Shown: piece after piece, positions 1 through 9,930 of the stretch
How positions within the stretch are numbered: position 1 is the first letter of the stretch
How the letters are laid out: every line of letters begins with the position of its first letter
Source: Zea mays
Lineage: Eukaryota; Streptophyta; Magnoliopsida; Poales; Poaceae
Assembly (NCBI RefSeq): GCF_902167145.1
Contig: NC_050099.1
Coordinates: 59,662,942 to 59,726,941, forward strand
Direction: 5' to 3'
Length of the DNA stretch: 64,000 bases
The notes under the pieces: generated by a model
Seen by the model: only the letters and a program-made list of their open reading frames with translations
The model's database searches: none
Told to the model about the DNA's origin: nothing
Made by a program: the position numbers and the translations under genes

Positions 1-2096
1 ACTACGTAGCCTTTACAAAGATTCCCCGGGGCTGTAGCCACCCGTTAGGTTTCCTAAATGCATCGCGCTCCTCCCCAAGGGGCGAACCCAAACTTGGCAG
101 AGCGAGCCGCATACACCGAGCCCCATTGACGGCACAACGGCTAAGTGATCTACACCCCGGATCCTCTAATTATTCAGCTAAGAGCATCCCATTCCACCCT
201 CATGGTTGCACTGTTTTCCCGGGCGGTCATCCATAGAACAGGTCCTTACGGAGAGGCACTCGAGAAACCGCTCGAGCCTTCTTGAAGACCACAAGTACAA
301 CATCATAATAAGAGAAGGGAAAACAGCGTATCATAGATAATCTCATCATGTTCATTGATTAGAGTTTGAGCAATAGCATAAAGCTAAACAATAATAATCC
401 AACCCAAATAGGTAGACAAGGACATGGATAACAAAAACTAGTCAATCCTTAGGCATAAATGTGTAAAGCGGGAGGTGAATTAAATAATGAATAGGACAGA
501 GATAGGTCAAGGGACACTTGCCTCCACCAACCGACTGCTGCTCAGGGGCTTCTCCTGCGGGTTCCTCGGGCTCTTCGACCGTATCGTTCTCTAAGCGGGT
601 GCAAACATACATACATCCATCCATTGAAATTAGGAAACCAACAGTACACCATACGAGAGACAAGTAAAGCAAATATGCATAGAATACCACATACGATAAT
701 GGATTTACCTTGGTTAGAAAGAAACGAGGGAAGGTTTCGCAGGGGTTAAGGCTTATGCTCGAGGGGCACTACGGGTTGGTGAATAACTAGACGTCACGCG
801 TTCTAGTTCCAATTGGTTCTAACAAAAGAATTAGCTACATGCACTAATGTAAACGCGATCACTTTTAGTAGATTAACATTGAATAAGATAGACGATTGGC
901 TATACAGATTAACTACCGTAACCAATTTCCAAATTGAGACTCCTATCTTATTAATATAAACGACGTGATTAGCGCATATAGGGTACGGGGGGGTAGACGG
1001 GGGGTTAGGGGGTAGACGAGGCACGACGGGTCGTGCCAAGGCACGCGCACTACGCGGGCACGCACGCGGGGTCGTATGCACACGCTACGAACTAACCGTA
1101 CGCACGTCGAGGCCGTGCGCTAGCCGAGCTCAAAGCCGCGCGCCGTAGGCACGCTGGGCCGAACTCAAGGCTACGCCGGGGCCGACACGACGCGAGCAAG
1201 GCACGGCGGGGCGGGCGGGCAAGCACGCCGGGGCAAGCGAGCGCGAGCGAGGACGCGACCGGACGAGGCCGAGCGCGGGGACGGGGGCGGTTGAACCGGG
1301 GGGAAAGGCGGCCGAGCTCGCCGGGGGGGGCGGCGGCCGAGCCGGGGGTGGGCGCGCGCGGGCGGCTCGCCGGAGCGGGCGCGAGGGCGGGGCCGAGCGG
1401 GCGCGGCCGGGCTCGCCAGGGCGGGGCCGAGCCGGACACGGGAGTGGGAGGGGCGGCTCGCCGGAGCGGGTGCGGGGGCGGGGCCGAGCGGGCGGCCGGG
1501 CTCGCCGGGGGCACGGGCGGCCGAGCTCGCCGGAGCCGGGCCGGGGCGTGGGACGGGGCGGGGCTCGCCAGGGGGCGACGAGGCGGGGCCGGCGTGGGCG
1601 CGGCCGGGCGCGAGCTCGCCGGGGCGAGGCGGGGCCGGCGCGGGCGGCCGAGGTCGGGGACGGGGCCGAGGCGGCCGAGCTCGGGGCGCGGCCGGGCGGG
1701 CGGCGCGGGGGCGCGAGCGGCCGGGCCGGGGCCGAGCGGGGTCGGGGACGGGTGGCACCCATGGCGCGGGGGAGAGGGCGCCGGGGGGGAGGGGAGGAGA
1801 GGGAGGGAGGAGAAGGGGTCTCACCGGAGGGGGGCGGCGGGGGCGGCGCCGGGGGGCGGCGGCGGCGCGGGGGAGCGGCGGCGGCGGCTAGGGTTAGGGT
1901 TGGGGTGAGAGAGAGAGAGAGAGATGACGGGCGGGGCCCGCGGGGGGGGATTTTTGGGAAAAAAAGAAAAAGGGGGGGCTGGGCCGGATGGGCCCAAAGT
2001 GGGGGAAGGGGGGGCGCGCGCGGCTGGGCCGGCCGGGGGGCCCACGCGGGAGGGGAGGGGGGAGGCGCGGCTGGGCCGCCAGCTGGGCCGGCGCGC
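1..2096 (-). mobile_element. LTR fragment of a Del/Tekay-type Gypsy element
   Basis: The first ~450 bases align in order with the minus-strand LTR at 17210-17650. Shared landmarks include the CCTTTACAAAGATTCCCC block, the CATTCCACCCTCATGGTTG block and the TCCTTACGGAGAGG block. The fragment therefore lies in minus orientation and its 3' end is beyond base 1. The inner part (1100-2090) is extremely GC-rich, with a short (GA)n run near 1911-1923. The LTR's own terminal TGT is missing because the fragment meets Cassandra sequence at about 2096. No coding content is credible. Orientation and relatedness are seen directly; the family name is inferred. Confidence 0.75.
1300..1690. repeat. Degenerate GC-rich minisatellite inside the LTR
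   Basis: The motif GGCTCGCCGG (or GAGCTCGCCGG) recurs near 1315, 1363, 1409, 1455, 1500, 1524, 1563 and 1612, mostly 40-50 bases apart, embedded in GGGGCCGAGCGGGC-type sequence. CpG is dense. Long open frames on both strands here are by-products of the composition. Confidence 0.6.
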
Positions 2097-2099
2097 AAG

Positions 2100-2111
2100 T
2101 GGTATCAGAGC
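2100..2111 (+). other. Primer-binding site, initiator tRNA-Met type
   Basis: TGGTATCAGAGC complements the 3' end of initiator tRNA-Met and is the expected minus-strand primer site of Cassandra. It lies two or three bases after the point where the 5' LTR should have ended. Confidence 0.85.
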
Positions 2112-2299
2112 CGACCCTCGCGGTTTCACGGGCGTGTGTGGGCTAGGGGGTTCGGGTATATGGCGCATGGCGCATGTGGGCCCGGAGTGGTCACATGGCA
2201 TGGCATATGACGGCACTAGACATACAGACGTGGCCAAGAGGGGAGGTTCCTGGATTGGGGTTGACCGACGAGGACGTCGGTCTTCTAAGGGGGGTGGAT

Positions 2300-2602
2300 T
2301 GTGATATCCTGGCCCCTGGGATGGGATGTCCTAGCCCAAGGCTTAATAGAATTAATAGTGTAATCATACTAACAAGGTGCATCTTCTTTTTCGGAAGCCT
2401 ATCTCGAAAGAACCTCCAAGTTAAGCGTGCTTGGCTTGGAGTAATTTGGGATGGGTGACCGACCGGGAAGTTTTCTCGGGTGCGCATGAGTGAGGACAAA
2501 GTGCGCACAAAAGACTCGTGTTGGTCTGTGGGGACAATATATGATCCTAGAGAGCTGCCAGGAGTAAGTACCACCGGTCCAGGGATTGGACGAGGTGTTA
2601 CA
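2300..2602 (+). repeat. Cassandra 3' LTR
   Basis: It begins TGTGATATCC directly after a purine-rich tract and ends GAGGTGTTACA. At 303 bp it matches the usual Cassandra LTR size (about 240-350 bp). It carries the 5S-like block. The next bases (AGCAG) belong to the disrupted antisense ORF of the neighbouring Tat element. Confidence 0.85.
2376..2490 (+). ncRNA. 5S rRNA-derived domain of the Cassandra LTR
   Basis: This stretch follows plant 5S rRNA for most of its length. AAGTTAAGCGTGCTTGG corresponds to the A-box region, GGATGGGTGACC to the intermediate element and start of the C box, and CCGGGAAGT to the rest of the C box. In Cassandra this domain can be transcribed by RNA polymerase III independently of the element. 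Here the 5' third is diverged from 5S and a T4 run lies inside at 2472-2475. It is a 5S-derived promoter/RNA domain, not a ribosomal gene. Confidence 0.8.
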
Positions 2603-2938
2603 AGCAGGAACGGCTCTGTCTACATCAGCCCTCACAATAGACATATCTCAAAAATACCTTCCTCTCATATTATCAAGATGACTCTGTTTGATAGTTGATT
2701 TCCCGAAGACTGCTTGACTTGGTCGCCAGGGCCGATCTTCAGAGTCTTCGCCTCCACTTTCCATATCATAGCTGTCGCTATCATCAGTGTCTTCAGACAA
2801 GCCTTCTAGTATCTCTTTAGTTATCTTCTCTGTATTTGTTTTTGCAATTGACTCAATAAATCCAGCAGTCTTCTCCTCAAGGAGCTTCTCCTCTTCGCTC
2901 AGTTTCGTCTCAGCAACAACTTTTTTATCTTGAGACAT
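2603..2938 (-). pseudogene. Antisense accessory ORF of family G, N-terminal part
   Basis: Read on the minus strand, opposite to the LTR, an ORF starts at an ATG at 2938 (MSQDKK...). It encodes a highly charged protein start: a KLSEEEKLLEEKT stretch, then an acidic Ser/Asp/Glu segment around residues 48-70, then a RPWRPS motif. After about 96 codons a TGA (probably from CGA, Arg) interrupts it at 2648, but the same frame stays open past the stop to 2603, where Cassandra truncates it. The ORF lies about 310 bases from the 3' LTR, the position where several plant Tat elements carry an extra, often antisense, ORF. Function is unknown. The copy at 63137-64000 shows the C-terminal half of what is probably the same gene. 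Confidence 0.7.
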
Positions 2939-3084
2939 CTTTTCTTCGGGTATGACGAAAAAACGTCCTTAAAACCGAAGCTTAGGGAGTCTGAGAAACT
3001 AAGCAGGCGGTGGCAAGCAAGAGCTAAAAACTGAGTAAACAAAACAAGCGGCAAGTAGCGTACCAAATGTGCTCAGGGTGAGTT

Positions 3085-3095
3085 CCTATTTATAC
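3085..3095 (-). promoter_or_regulatory. TATA box for the antisense ORF
   Basis: On the minus strand the sequence reads GTATAAATAGG. It lies about 150 bases upstream of the antisense ATG at 2938 and outside the LTR. A start about 30 bases downstream would give a leader of roughly 120 nt with no ATG that I noticed. This suggests that the accessory gene has its own promoter rather than relying on the LTR. Confidence 0.55.
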
Positions 3096-3248
3096 GATCG
3101 ACGTGCTCCAAGTTGGAGGGTCCCGTTTGTCATTGACTGTTGCTATTCTAGCAAAGGGAAGGTGTTTTTCGGACCTTCGGCTTAGGGCCTTTGTCCATAT
3201 CGCAATCTGAATTCATTATTCTAACAAATTAATATTGCGAGGGGCTAC

Positions 3249-3933
3249 TGTTGGGGGCCTTCGTCTTCCGAAGGTCCTCAAAAACATGATTTAACAGTGT
3301 TTCCGGAGTGTAATGCATGAACAGGTACCTTTGGACTCGGATTAGAACCACAGTGTGAGAAGCACGAACAATACGAAGGTTGATGCAGCGCCGAAGCTAC
3401 GCGCAAGGGAGCTTCGGCATGACAGCAGGAAAGGGAACCGACTTAAAGGAGAAAAGGCTATTTAGACCTCGATGAATTACCTTATAGTCATTAGCAAATG
3501 TAAAGGGCATGGATGTAATTTCACATGGGCTGCGTCCTGTGCCTATAAATAGATGAACAGTACCCCCGTACTGTTCACGCTGACTTGGCATTTGCTTTTG
3601 CGTCACGCTCGTACCTTTGCTTTCTATCAAGCCGAAGGTACCAAATGTAATTCAATATTGTTCTTATATTAATTTGCGATTATATGTTAAGAAATATATG
3701 TGATAATGTTATTGTTCACATTGTTTCTTATGTGTTACATGTTCCATTCATTGTTAATATTTATACATATATGTATGTTGAGATGATGAAGGTATGTCCT
3801 TCATGACCTTCGTCCGAAGATCATTATATCCTTGGGGAAATAATGCTTCGAAGGATGAAGGGAATTAACAAGTAACCTGTTTTTGGTGTTGCTTTGTTCT
3901 CAATTTATAGCATTTGAGAGCAAGTCCCCAACA
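3249..3933 (+). repeat. 3' LTR of family G
   Basis: It runs 685 bp from TGTTGGGGGCC to GTCCCCAACA. A TATA box (CTATAAAT, 3543-3550) is followed directly by a perfect inverted repeat. It is preceded by the purine-rich tract GCGAGGGGCTAC. The ends and internal blocks (AAGGTATGTCCTTCATGACC, GCATTTGAG...CAAGTCCCCAACA) match the other family-G LTRs in this window. Confidence 0.9.
3554..3577. promoter_or_regulatory. Perfect inverted repeat at the expected LTR start site
   Basis: TGAACAGTAC, four C, GTACTGTTCA: two 10-base arms with a 4-base loop, beginning about 11 bases after the start of the TATA motif. It therefore lies where transcription should start. Equivalent structures are at 11433-11456 (perfect), 18254-18277 and 60163-60186 (slightly imperfect). 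Confidence 0.7.
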
Positions 3934-4950
3934 CTCCATAAACACCTTATTCATCAAATTCATAAAATAAGATGGTGCATTAGTTAGTCCAAATGACATA
4001 ACCGTGAACTCATATAATCCATATCGAGTCGAGAAAGCTGTCTTGGGAATATCCGATGGCCTAATCTTCATTTGATGGTATCCCGATTGGAGATCAATCT
4101 TCGAGAATACCCTAGCGCCTCTCATTTGATCAAATAAATCCTCAATGCGGGGTAACAAATACTTGTTCTTCACAGTAACGTCATTAAGGGACCTATAATC
4201 CACACACATCCGCTGTGATCCATCCTTCTTCTGTACAAACAGAATCGGCGCTCCCTAAGGTGAGAAACTCGGACGAATGTACCCAGCCTCTTGTAACTCC
4301 GTTAACTGCTTCTTAAGTTCCTTTAACTCTTCCACAAACATCATGTATGGCCGTTTAGAAATAGGAGCAGTCCTAGGTAAGAGATCAATGACAAACTCAA
4401 CTTCCCTATCTGGTGGCATCCCTAGCAACTCCTCTAGAAAGATATCCGGAAAATCCCTAACCACACGGATGTTGTTACCAACAAACTCCTCAGCTATAAA
4501 GAACATCGCACGTCTGGAAGAGGTGGTTACTGCAATTTCAACTTGAAATCTTTCTCCTTTAGGGCTGGTCAGTTCTACCGTACCCATACCACATAGTATA
4601 CTGGCCTTTGCCTTTCTTAACCATGACATACCAAGGATCATATCTATACTGCTTGCCTGTAATATTATAGCGGTAGCCCAGAATTCTCTTCCCATAATTG
4701 TTAATGTCAATCTATGTGTCATATGATTTGCCTCAATAGGCCCTTTAGGTGTTATTACTATCATTGGTGTTTTCATATTTTTTAGTGGTAACTCATTTGT
4801 ACTGGCATATCGAGCAGACATAAATGAATGTGTAGCACCAGAATCAAATAATATGGTTGCAGGAATAGCATTAATGTAAAACATACCAAGTGCAATGTCA
4901 GCTCCATCAGGAGTAGCATCAGCGCTGACTTGATTAACCCTGCCAATAGA
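3934..4950 (-). pseudogene. Element A pol: protease and start of reverse transcriptase
   Basis: Read from high to low coordinates, a retropepsin-like protease with the DSGATHSF catalytic motif is near 4840. Its flap and core region (ILGMSWL) follows, then the linker (FPDIF, GMPPDREVEF) and RT. The frame ends at a TAG at 4255-4257 where the family has Trp (SPWGAP), consistent with TGG to TAG. Beyond the stop the frame continues through MCVDYRSLN, the [12 protein letters not shown] motif and the MSFGLTNAP motif. It is cut off just before the YxDD active-site segment by the LTR at 3933. The protein could not be made in full. Confidence 0.85.
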
Positions 4951-4959
4951 GAATCCCTT

Positions 4960-6140
4960 GCTAGATCCTGGAGTCTGCTGCTTATTCTGAACTGGGGTAG
5001 TAGCAATCCTCTGTGGGCAAACATTTGCATAATGTCCAGTCTTCCCACACTTGTAGCAAGTAGTGCCTGCACTCTGTCATGAAAACTTCGTCGGGGTACC
5101 AGTGGGGGTAGCCTGATGAGTTGGTGGAGTCACCTGAGGTGAGTGCTGAGCTGGGCGTTGGCCTCCGCCAATGCGAACTGGTGTACCTGGGGTGAACTAT
5201 AGCGTGGATGAACACTGCTGCTCCCTTGTCCTTGAGATATAGCCTTCCTCTTCAAATCTCCTAGCTGAACATGCTTGTGTTCAATAGCTAGGGCCTTGTC
5301 AAGCAGCCTCTGGAATGATGGAAATGTATGTGCCACTAGATCATACTGCAGAGGTCCATTAAGTCCTTCAATAAAATGCTCTTGCTTCCTCTCATCTTCA
5401 GCAACTTCATTAGGTGCATATCTGGATAGCTGGATGAACTTATCGCGGTACTCGTTGACTGACATGTTCCCCTGCTTCAGCGATAGAAATTCTTTCTTCT
5501 TAATCTTCATCAGTCAAGCTGGTATATGATAGTTCCTAAACTGCGTAGCGAACTCTGCCCATGTGATAATATGAGCACATCGTGGGCAACAGTATATGAA
5601 TCCCACCAATCAGCAGCAGGACCTGTCAGACGACCAGAAGCATATAGAACCTTCTCCCGGTCAGAGCATTGTGCAATATTCAACATCTTTTCCACGGATT
5701 TAATCCAATCATCAGCGTCCAGTGGATCAGGAGAACTAGCAAATGTCGGTGGCTTATGGCTCATAAATTCTCGGTGCTTGTCCCGGGGTGGAACTGGTGG
5801 TGGTGGTGGAGGCAGTGGTGCTTGCTGATGTTGTTGTTGCTGTTGCTGTTGTGCCCTTCTCTCCTGGCATATCTCCTCTCGCTCCCATCTCCTAGCGTAT
5901 ATCCTCTCGCTCTTGGCGCATCTCCTGGTGTTCATTCTGCATCTGTGTGTGCATATCCGCCATAGTGTCAGTCATCTGTTGCATTATCCTCATCTGTGTT
6001 GCAACAGTTGGGTCAACTCCTGCTGGTGGAGGCGGTGGATGATCCATCTCAGGTTGTTGTTGCTGTGGTTGTCTAAATATCCTCCGAGTGTGTCGATTGG
6101 GAGGTAGATCAATTCCACCACCCTTCCTAGTATTGACCAT
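4960..6140 (-). pseudogene. Element A gag
   Basis: It starts at ATG 6140 (MVNTRKGG...) with a Gln/Pro-rich N-terminus. The retrotransposon gag domain (DADDWIKSVEKML, AADWWDSY, MSVNEYRDKFIQLSRYAP) is spread over at least three frames, with shifts near 5900 and 5510 and another before the zinc knuckle. The knuckle CYKCGKTGHYANVC (5017-5058) is an intact CX2CX4HX4C nucleocapsid motif. Gag would package element RNA and assemble virus-like particles. The frameshifts show it is dead. Confidence 0.85.
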
Positions 6141-6604
6141 CTAAGTTAGAAACGTATGGTAAGAGAGAAAGGATTGTAGACAAGGCAGGTAATTATGAGG
6201 CATGTTACTTTGGGGGGATTTATTAGCTAAGCAGATTAATGTTTTACCTACCATAGCTAATTCATTACCTTATGGTGGTACATGCTAAGATGTCCATTTA
6301 TAATATTTCAGTCAGTCAAAGAAGCAAATCAGACATTTATCATCATAACAATCAACCAACATTTTTAAATAGGGAAAATAGTTTTAATTTTATCTTAGGT
6401 TCCCTATCTCTTAAAAAGTTCATAATTGTAGGATTCCAAGGTGTGAAATCCATCTTGTCTTAGAGTAGAAAATATAAGAGTAATCAGAGTATGACAGCAC
6501 AAGGTGAGACAGGATCAAGATAAGTATAGAATGAATCAGAGTAAGGTAAGTAGGTAAGGGTTTTGTCCATTTTTATCTAGGTTTCGTCCTATAGTCAACA
6601 TTTC

Positions 6605-6615
6605 CTCCGATACCA
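6605..6615 (-). other. Primer-binding site of element A
   Basis: On the minus strand TGGTATCGGAG follows the LTR end (GTGTGACA) after four bases. It is a one-base variant of the initiator tRNA-Met site used by Del/Tekay elements. The leader between it and the gag ATG (6141-6604) is AT-rich and shows nothing else. Confidence 0.8.
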
Positions 6616-6619
6616 CTTC

Positions 6620-9600
6620 TGTCACACCCAGATTAAAAGAACAAAGTCGGGTGCATCTCATACATGCACTAAAGAAGACAACATATATAATAACAGAGTG
6701 TATAGAGATAAATGTCACAATAACATTAGGGTACTTATTACATAGCGGAAGCCTTACAAAAATAAAAGATAAATATAAAACGAACTAAATCCATCCCTGG
6801 CGCCAATAAGTCAACTGGGAGACGCCACCTAGATCAGATCGAACTCCTCGTTGTGTGGCTCCTCCTAAACCACCTGGTCTTCTCTTGTGGGGGTGTGAGA
6901 CAGCAAGGGTGAGCTCACACATGATCATAGCTCAACAAGTCGTGGGGAACCAGTGTGCATGAACTCACCAAAGGTGGGAGTCCATGTGATGTGTAAGGCT
7001 AATCAACAATAGGGGTTAAAGCTGAGCATTGCTTTTAATTAGTTGGTCAAAATTTTATTAGCAGTTACTAAATGTAAGTAAATACCAAACCTTAATAAAA
7101 GTAATAGAACAAAAATTAATAAATAATCCCATGCAATGCCAATGACAAAATTGAATTTAAGTTTCATAAATTAATCATGCGAGAGTCCTGAGCTGCTCAT
7201 GGTCGTGAGCTTGGTTAGTATACCAGTTTTACACTCTGCAGAGGTTGTACCCTATACCCACAAGTCATGTTACTCATCTGCCACGGGGTTGTACGGTCCC
7301 CATACACCTCTACCAAGGAAGCGAGGCAGGGTAACACTACGAGGCCTTTACAAAGTTCCACTAGCTTCTGAAAACCCGCTATAGTTTATGGGAAGAGCAC
7401 TTGCAAGAATCCCCTGTCTAACCGCCATCGCAGCAAAATCAACCCGAGAACCTCCCTGCATGCAACTCCCCTACTGCCATTGCTTCTTTCGGGTAAGGTA
7501 GTCTTCCACTAGATTTCCTAATTAGTCACCCAAGGGTGTCCCGTTCCACCCTTGTGGTGGCACGTGTTTCTCAAGTTAAGCTCCATGTTCCAATTAACAT
7601 TAATGATCTTGACATGAACATAAATAGAATAACAAAATAATTGGAACATGGATATAATGAAATATTATCCCAAAAACCATGTAAAGCAATAGCAAAACTA
7701 CTCAAGTGATTCAGGGATAACAAGGTAAAATGGATAAACAGTCTAGGGTGACCTATTGGGTCCCATCAAAATTAAACCTATGCATGGTACATGAATTTAA
7801 AGAACATTGTTGGGTATAAAAGTGGTCAAGGGCACAACTTGCCTTCAATGAGCTTCTGCTCAGCTACTTCTATCTGCTGGTCACCAGGATCCTCAGCCAC
7901 TGGCTCTTCTACTCGCCACAATACAAATCAACACAGTATAAAGGAGAAATTAACATCACACCAAACATGTGAATAAAATACACAATAAAAATCTACATAA
8001 TAAAATAAGATCCTAGAAACAGGAGTCATAGATTTTAATATATGAATTTCCAAAGGTTTTATGTGCTTAAAATAGGATTAAGTGAGGAATTATTTTTCTT
8101 ACTTTTTCATGTCAAAACAGAGACTCTAAGTCATAGACAATATTATTACAAAATTTTAAAAACTGGAATGGATTAATTTGGACTAAAAATGGATTTTCTA
8201 TGATTTAAACAACTTCTAGCATTTATTTATCTATTAAAAATCCATTTATAAGTTAATTTCTCTAGTTTTATAATATTCTGCACTGGGCCTCAATTACCAG
8301 AGAAGGCAGGGGCCCCAGGGTAAAACTTCCTAGACTCAGTGAACAGTTAAACATGGACGGCGGGTTGTTTTTAAGTAAACCGAGGGGCTCATAAGAAAGA
8401 GTGCACCCGCGAAGGGGTACACCGCGATCACAGCCTTTGGATTAGATAAGAGCGCGCCAGATTAAATTATTACTCCTGTGAATCGGTACGCAACCATGGT
8501 CGTTGGATCCATGATCGACGATTCAGATTTAATGAGGGTTTCCTATACTCCGAACCGTCCGATCAATCCTACGGCCCAGATCTAAAGTGCTTACCCTAAT
8601 CCGATATCGTCTGATCAAAATCGAACGACGCACGGTTACCCAACCGAAGCAGTAAGATTGATTCTAATCACGGACGCAGGTATCAGATCCAACAGCGGTG
8701 GATGATCGTCTCCCCTGCGACCAGCGCGCTACGCCGACGCGATCGAGGCGGCGACTTCGCCGGCGCACACCCAGTTCTGCGCTGTAGGCCGCCAAGCCCA
8801 ATGTCTATCCGCGCAATACAATGACTAGAACATGGTGGACTGAATGGTACCCGCCATACCTTGGGTTGGGGTGCAGATTCTTCTGGCCACGCGACGATGC
8901 GGCTTCACGACGGCGAGCAATTCATGTCGCCCTGAGGACTCACACGCCTGGATTCTTCCTCTAGAAGGTCCTGTACCCACACCCGAACAATCGGGATCGG
9001 GTCTCCAGTGTTAAGCGGCAATGGAGAAGTGATTCCGCCGGCGGCTATGGCGGCGCCCGATTCTCCCCCTTCTCCGCACGCCGCAATCCAGTGGCTAGGC
9101 TCGATGGCTCTCGCGTGTGCGCGGTCAAACAAGAGCGGATACGCCCAGGACTTTATACCGGTTGAGGGGGGGTACAGTCGGGGCGAGGTTGTTGGCATGC
9201 ACCGAGTTCTCCGGTGATGGAGTCGGGCCACGCCGCGGTCGCGACGAGTTGGGGCGGACTGGTCGAAGGGGGCCCATTAGTCAGCGGCAGAGAAATTGTG
9301 AATCGTGGCGCGACTGAGACTGATACGTGGGACCCGCTCTCTAGTGCACGGCACACACGTGTGACTGAGTCTGATAGGGCAGCCCCACAAGTCGGCGCAC
9401 ATGGACTAGCTAGATGGGTCGTGCGGACGAGAGTAAATGGGCCAAGTGGTTTAAATTCAGCCTAGGCGCAACAGTTCTTGTTCTTTTTATTTTCTATTTT
9501 TATTTTCCTTTCATTTCCCATTCAAATCAGCTCCAAATTCAAATTCAAATGATTTGTGGCAAACTGTATCCACATATTATATTATGTCATGACAAGTTCT

Positions 9601-9930
9601 AATTTGGGGATATATTTATATATATTATTTATATTTTTATTTCACATGATATTTGTTTGCTTCTCTTTTCTAAATTTTAGAATCTCTTTTAAGTTTTAAA
9701 TTCCACTTTGGACTTTTTACTATATTCCTTGTCACATTATTATTTTATATTGTCACAATATGCACACAAAATAATATCTGGCATGATGCATAATTTAGTG
9801 GTATATATTTTAATTAATTGTTTTTAAAGGTGGTGTTCACATGTGATGACAAATAGATGCAATGCACACATATAAATAAAGGAAAACATTTTTCTCCTTT
9901 TATATGATCTCTTACAAATTAGGTGTTACA
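6620..9930 (-). repeat. Long LTR of element A
   Basis: It is 3311 bp. On the minus strand it begins TGTAACACC (at 9930) and ends GGGTGTGACA (at 6620). The 3'-terminal ~100 bases match the LTR ending at 24187 closely, so those two are the same subfamily. It contains the ACACTCTGCAGAGGTTG block shared by all LTRs of this group in the window. LTRs over 3 kb are typical of maize Tekay/prem-1-like elements. Short open frames in 8900-9470 are not credible genes. Confidence 0.85.

Larger units (their letters stand above)
2096..2602 (+). mobile_element. Cassandra TRIM, 5' LTR missing
   Basis: In order, this has a primer-binding site complementary to initiator tRNA-Met at 2100-2111, about 190 bases of internal sequence, a polypurine stretch at 2287-2297 (AAGGGGGGTGG), and an LTR of about 303 bp bounded by TGT and ACA that contains a 5S rRNA-like domain. 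Cassandra elements are short non-autonomous LTR elements of vascular plants defined by a 5S-derived sequence in the LTR, an iMet PBS and no coding capacity, so the identification is firm. The 5' LTR is absent: only its last few bases (AAG before the PBS) seem to remain, directly joined to the upstream GC-rich LTR. The element encodes no protein and would depend on other elements for mobility. Confidence 0.85.
2603..3933 (+). mobile_element. 3' end of a Tat-lineage Gypsy element (family G)
   Basis: The visible part is an antisense ORF fragment, an AG-rich tract (3237-3248) and one LTR (3249-3933). The LTR is the same type as those at 11172-11753, 17935-18632 and 59857-60524. Its 3' boundary cuts cleanly into the reverse transcriptase of element A, and CTCCA at 3934-3938 would be the target duplication. 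The 5' part, including gag and any pol, is missing; the break at 2603 coincides with the end of the Cassandra LTR. The placement in Tat is inferred from the antisense ORF and PBS type seen in the sister copies. Confidence 0.8.
3934..9930 (-). mobile_element. Del/Tekay-type chromovirus, element A (5' half)
   Basis: On the minus strand this is a 5' LTR (9930 to 6620), a PBS, a leader, gag, protease and the start of RT, cut at 3934 by the family-G element. The gag start (MVNTRKGG), the polyprotein order and the 3.3-kb LTR fit the Del/Tekay clade of chromoviruses. The outer LTR end at 9930 abuts a gag of family G, so element A inserted into that gag; CCGTT at 9931-9935 would be the target duplication. 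Frameshifts and a nonsense codon make it inactive. The rest of pol and the 3' LTR are not in the window. Confidence 0.8.

Noticed and set aside
1884..1903. Telomere-like GGTTAGGGTTGGGG run
   Set aside because: Only about two units in the middle of an LTR; no array.
1092..2304. Several overlapping open frames of 120-320 codons on both strands
   Set aside because: They are all Pro/Arg/Ala/Gly-rich products of GC-rich repetitive sequence, overlap on both strands and contain no domain.
2376..2490. Genuine 5S rRNA gene
   Set aside because: The 5' third is diverged and the block sits inside an LTR with a PBS and polypurine tract: it is the Cassandra domain.
8905..9465. Short open frames of up to 108 codons on both strands
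   Set aside because: They lie inside the element A LTR, overlap each other and have no recognisable motif.
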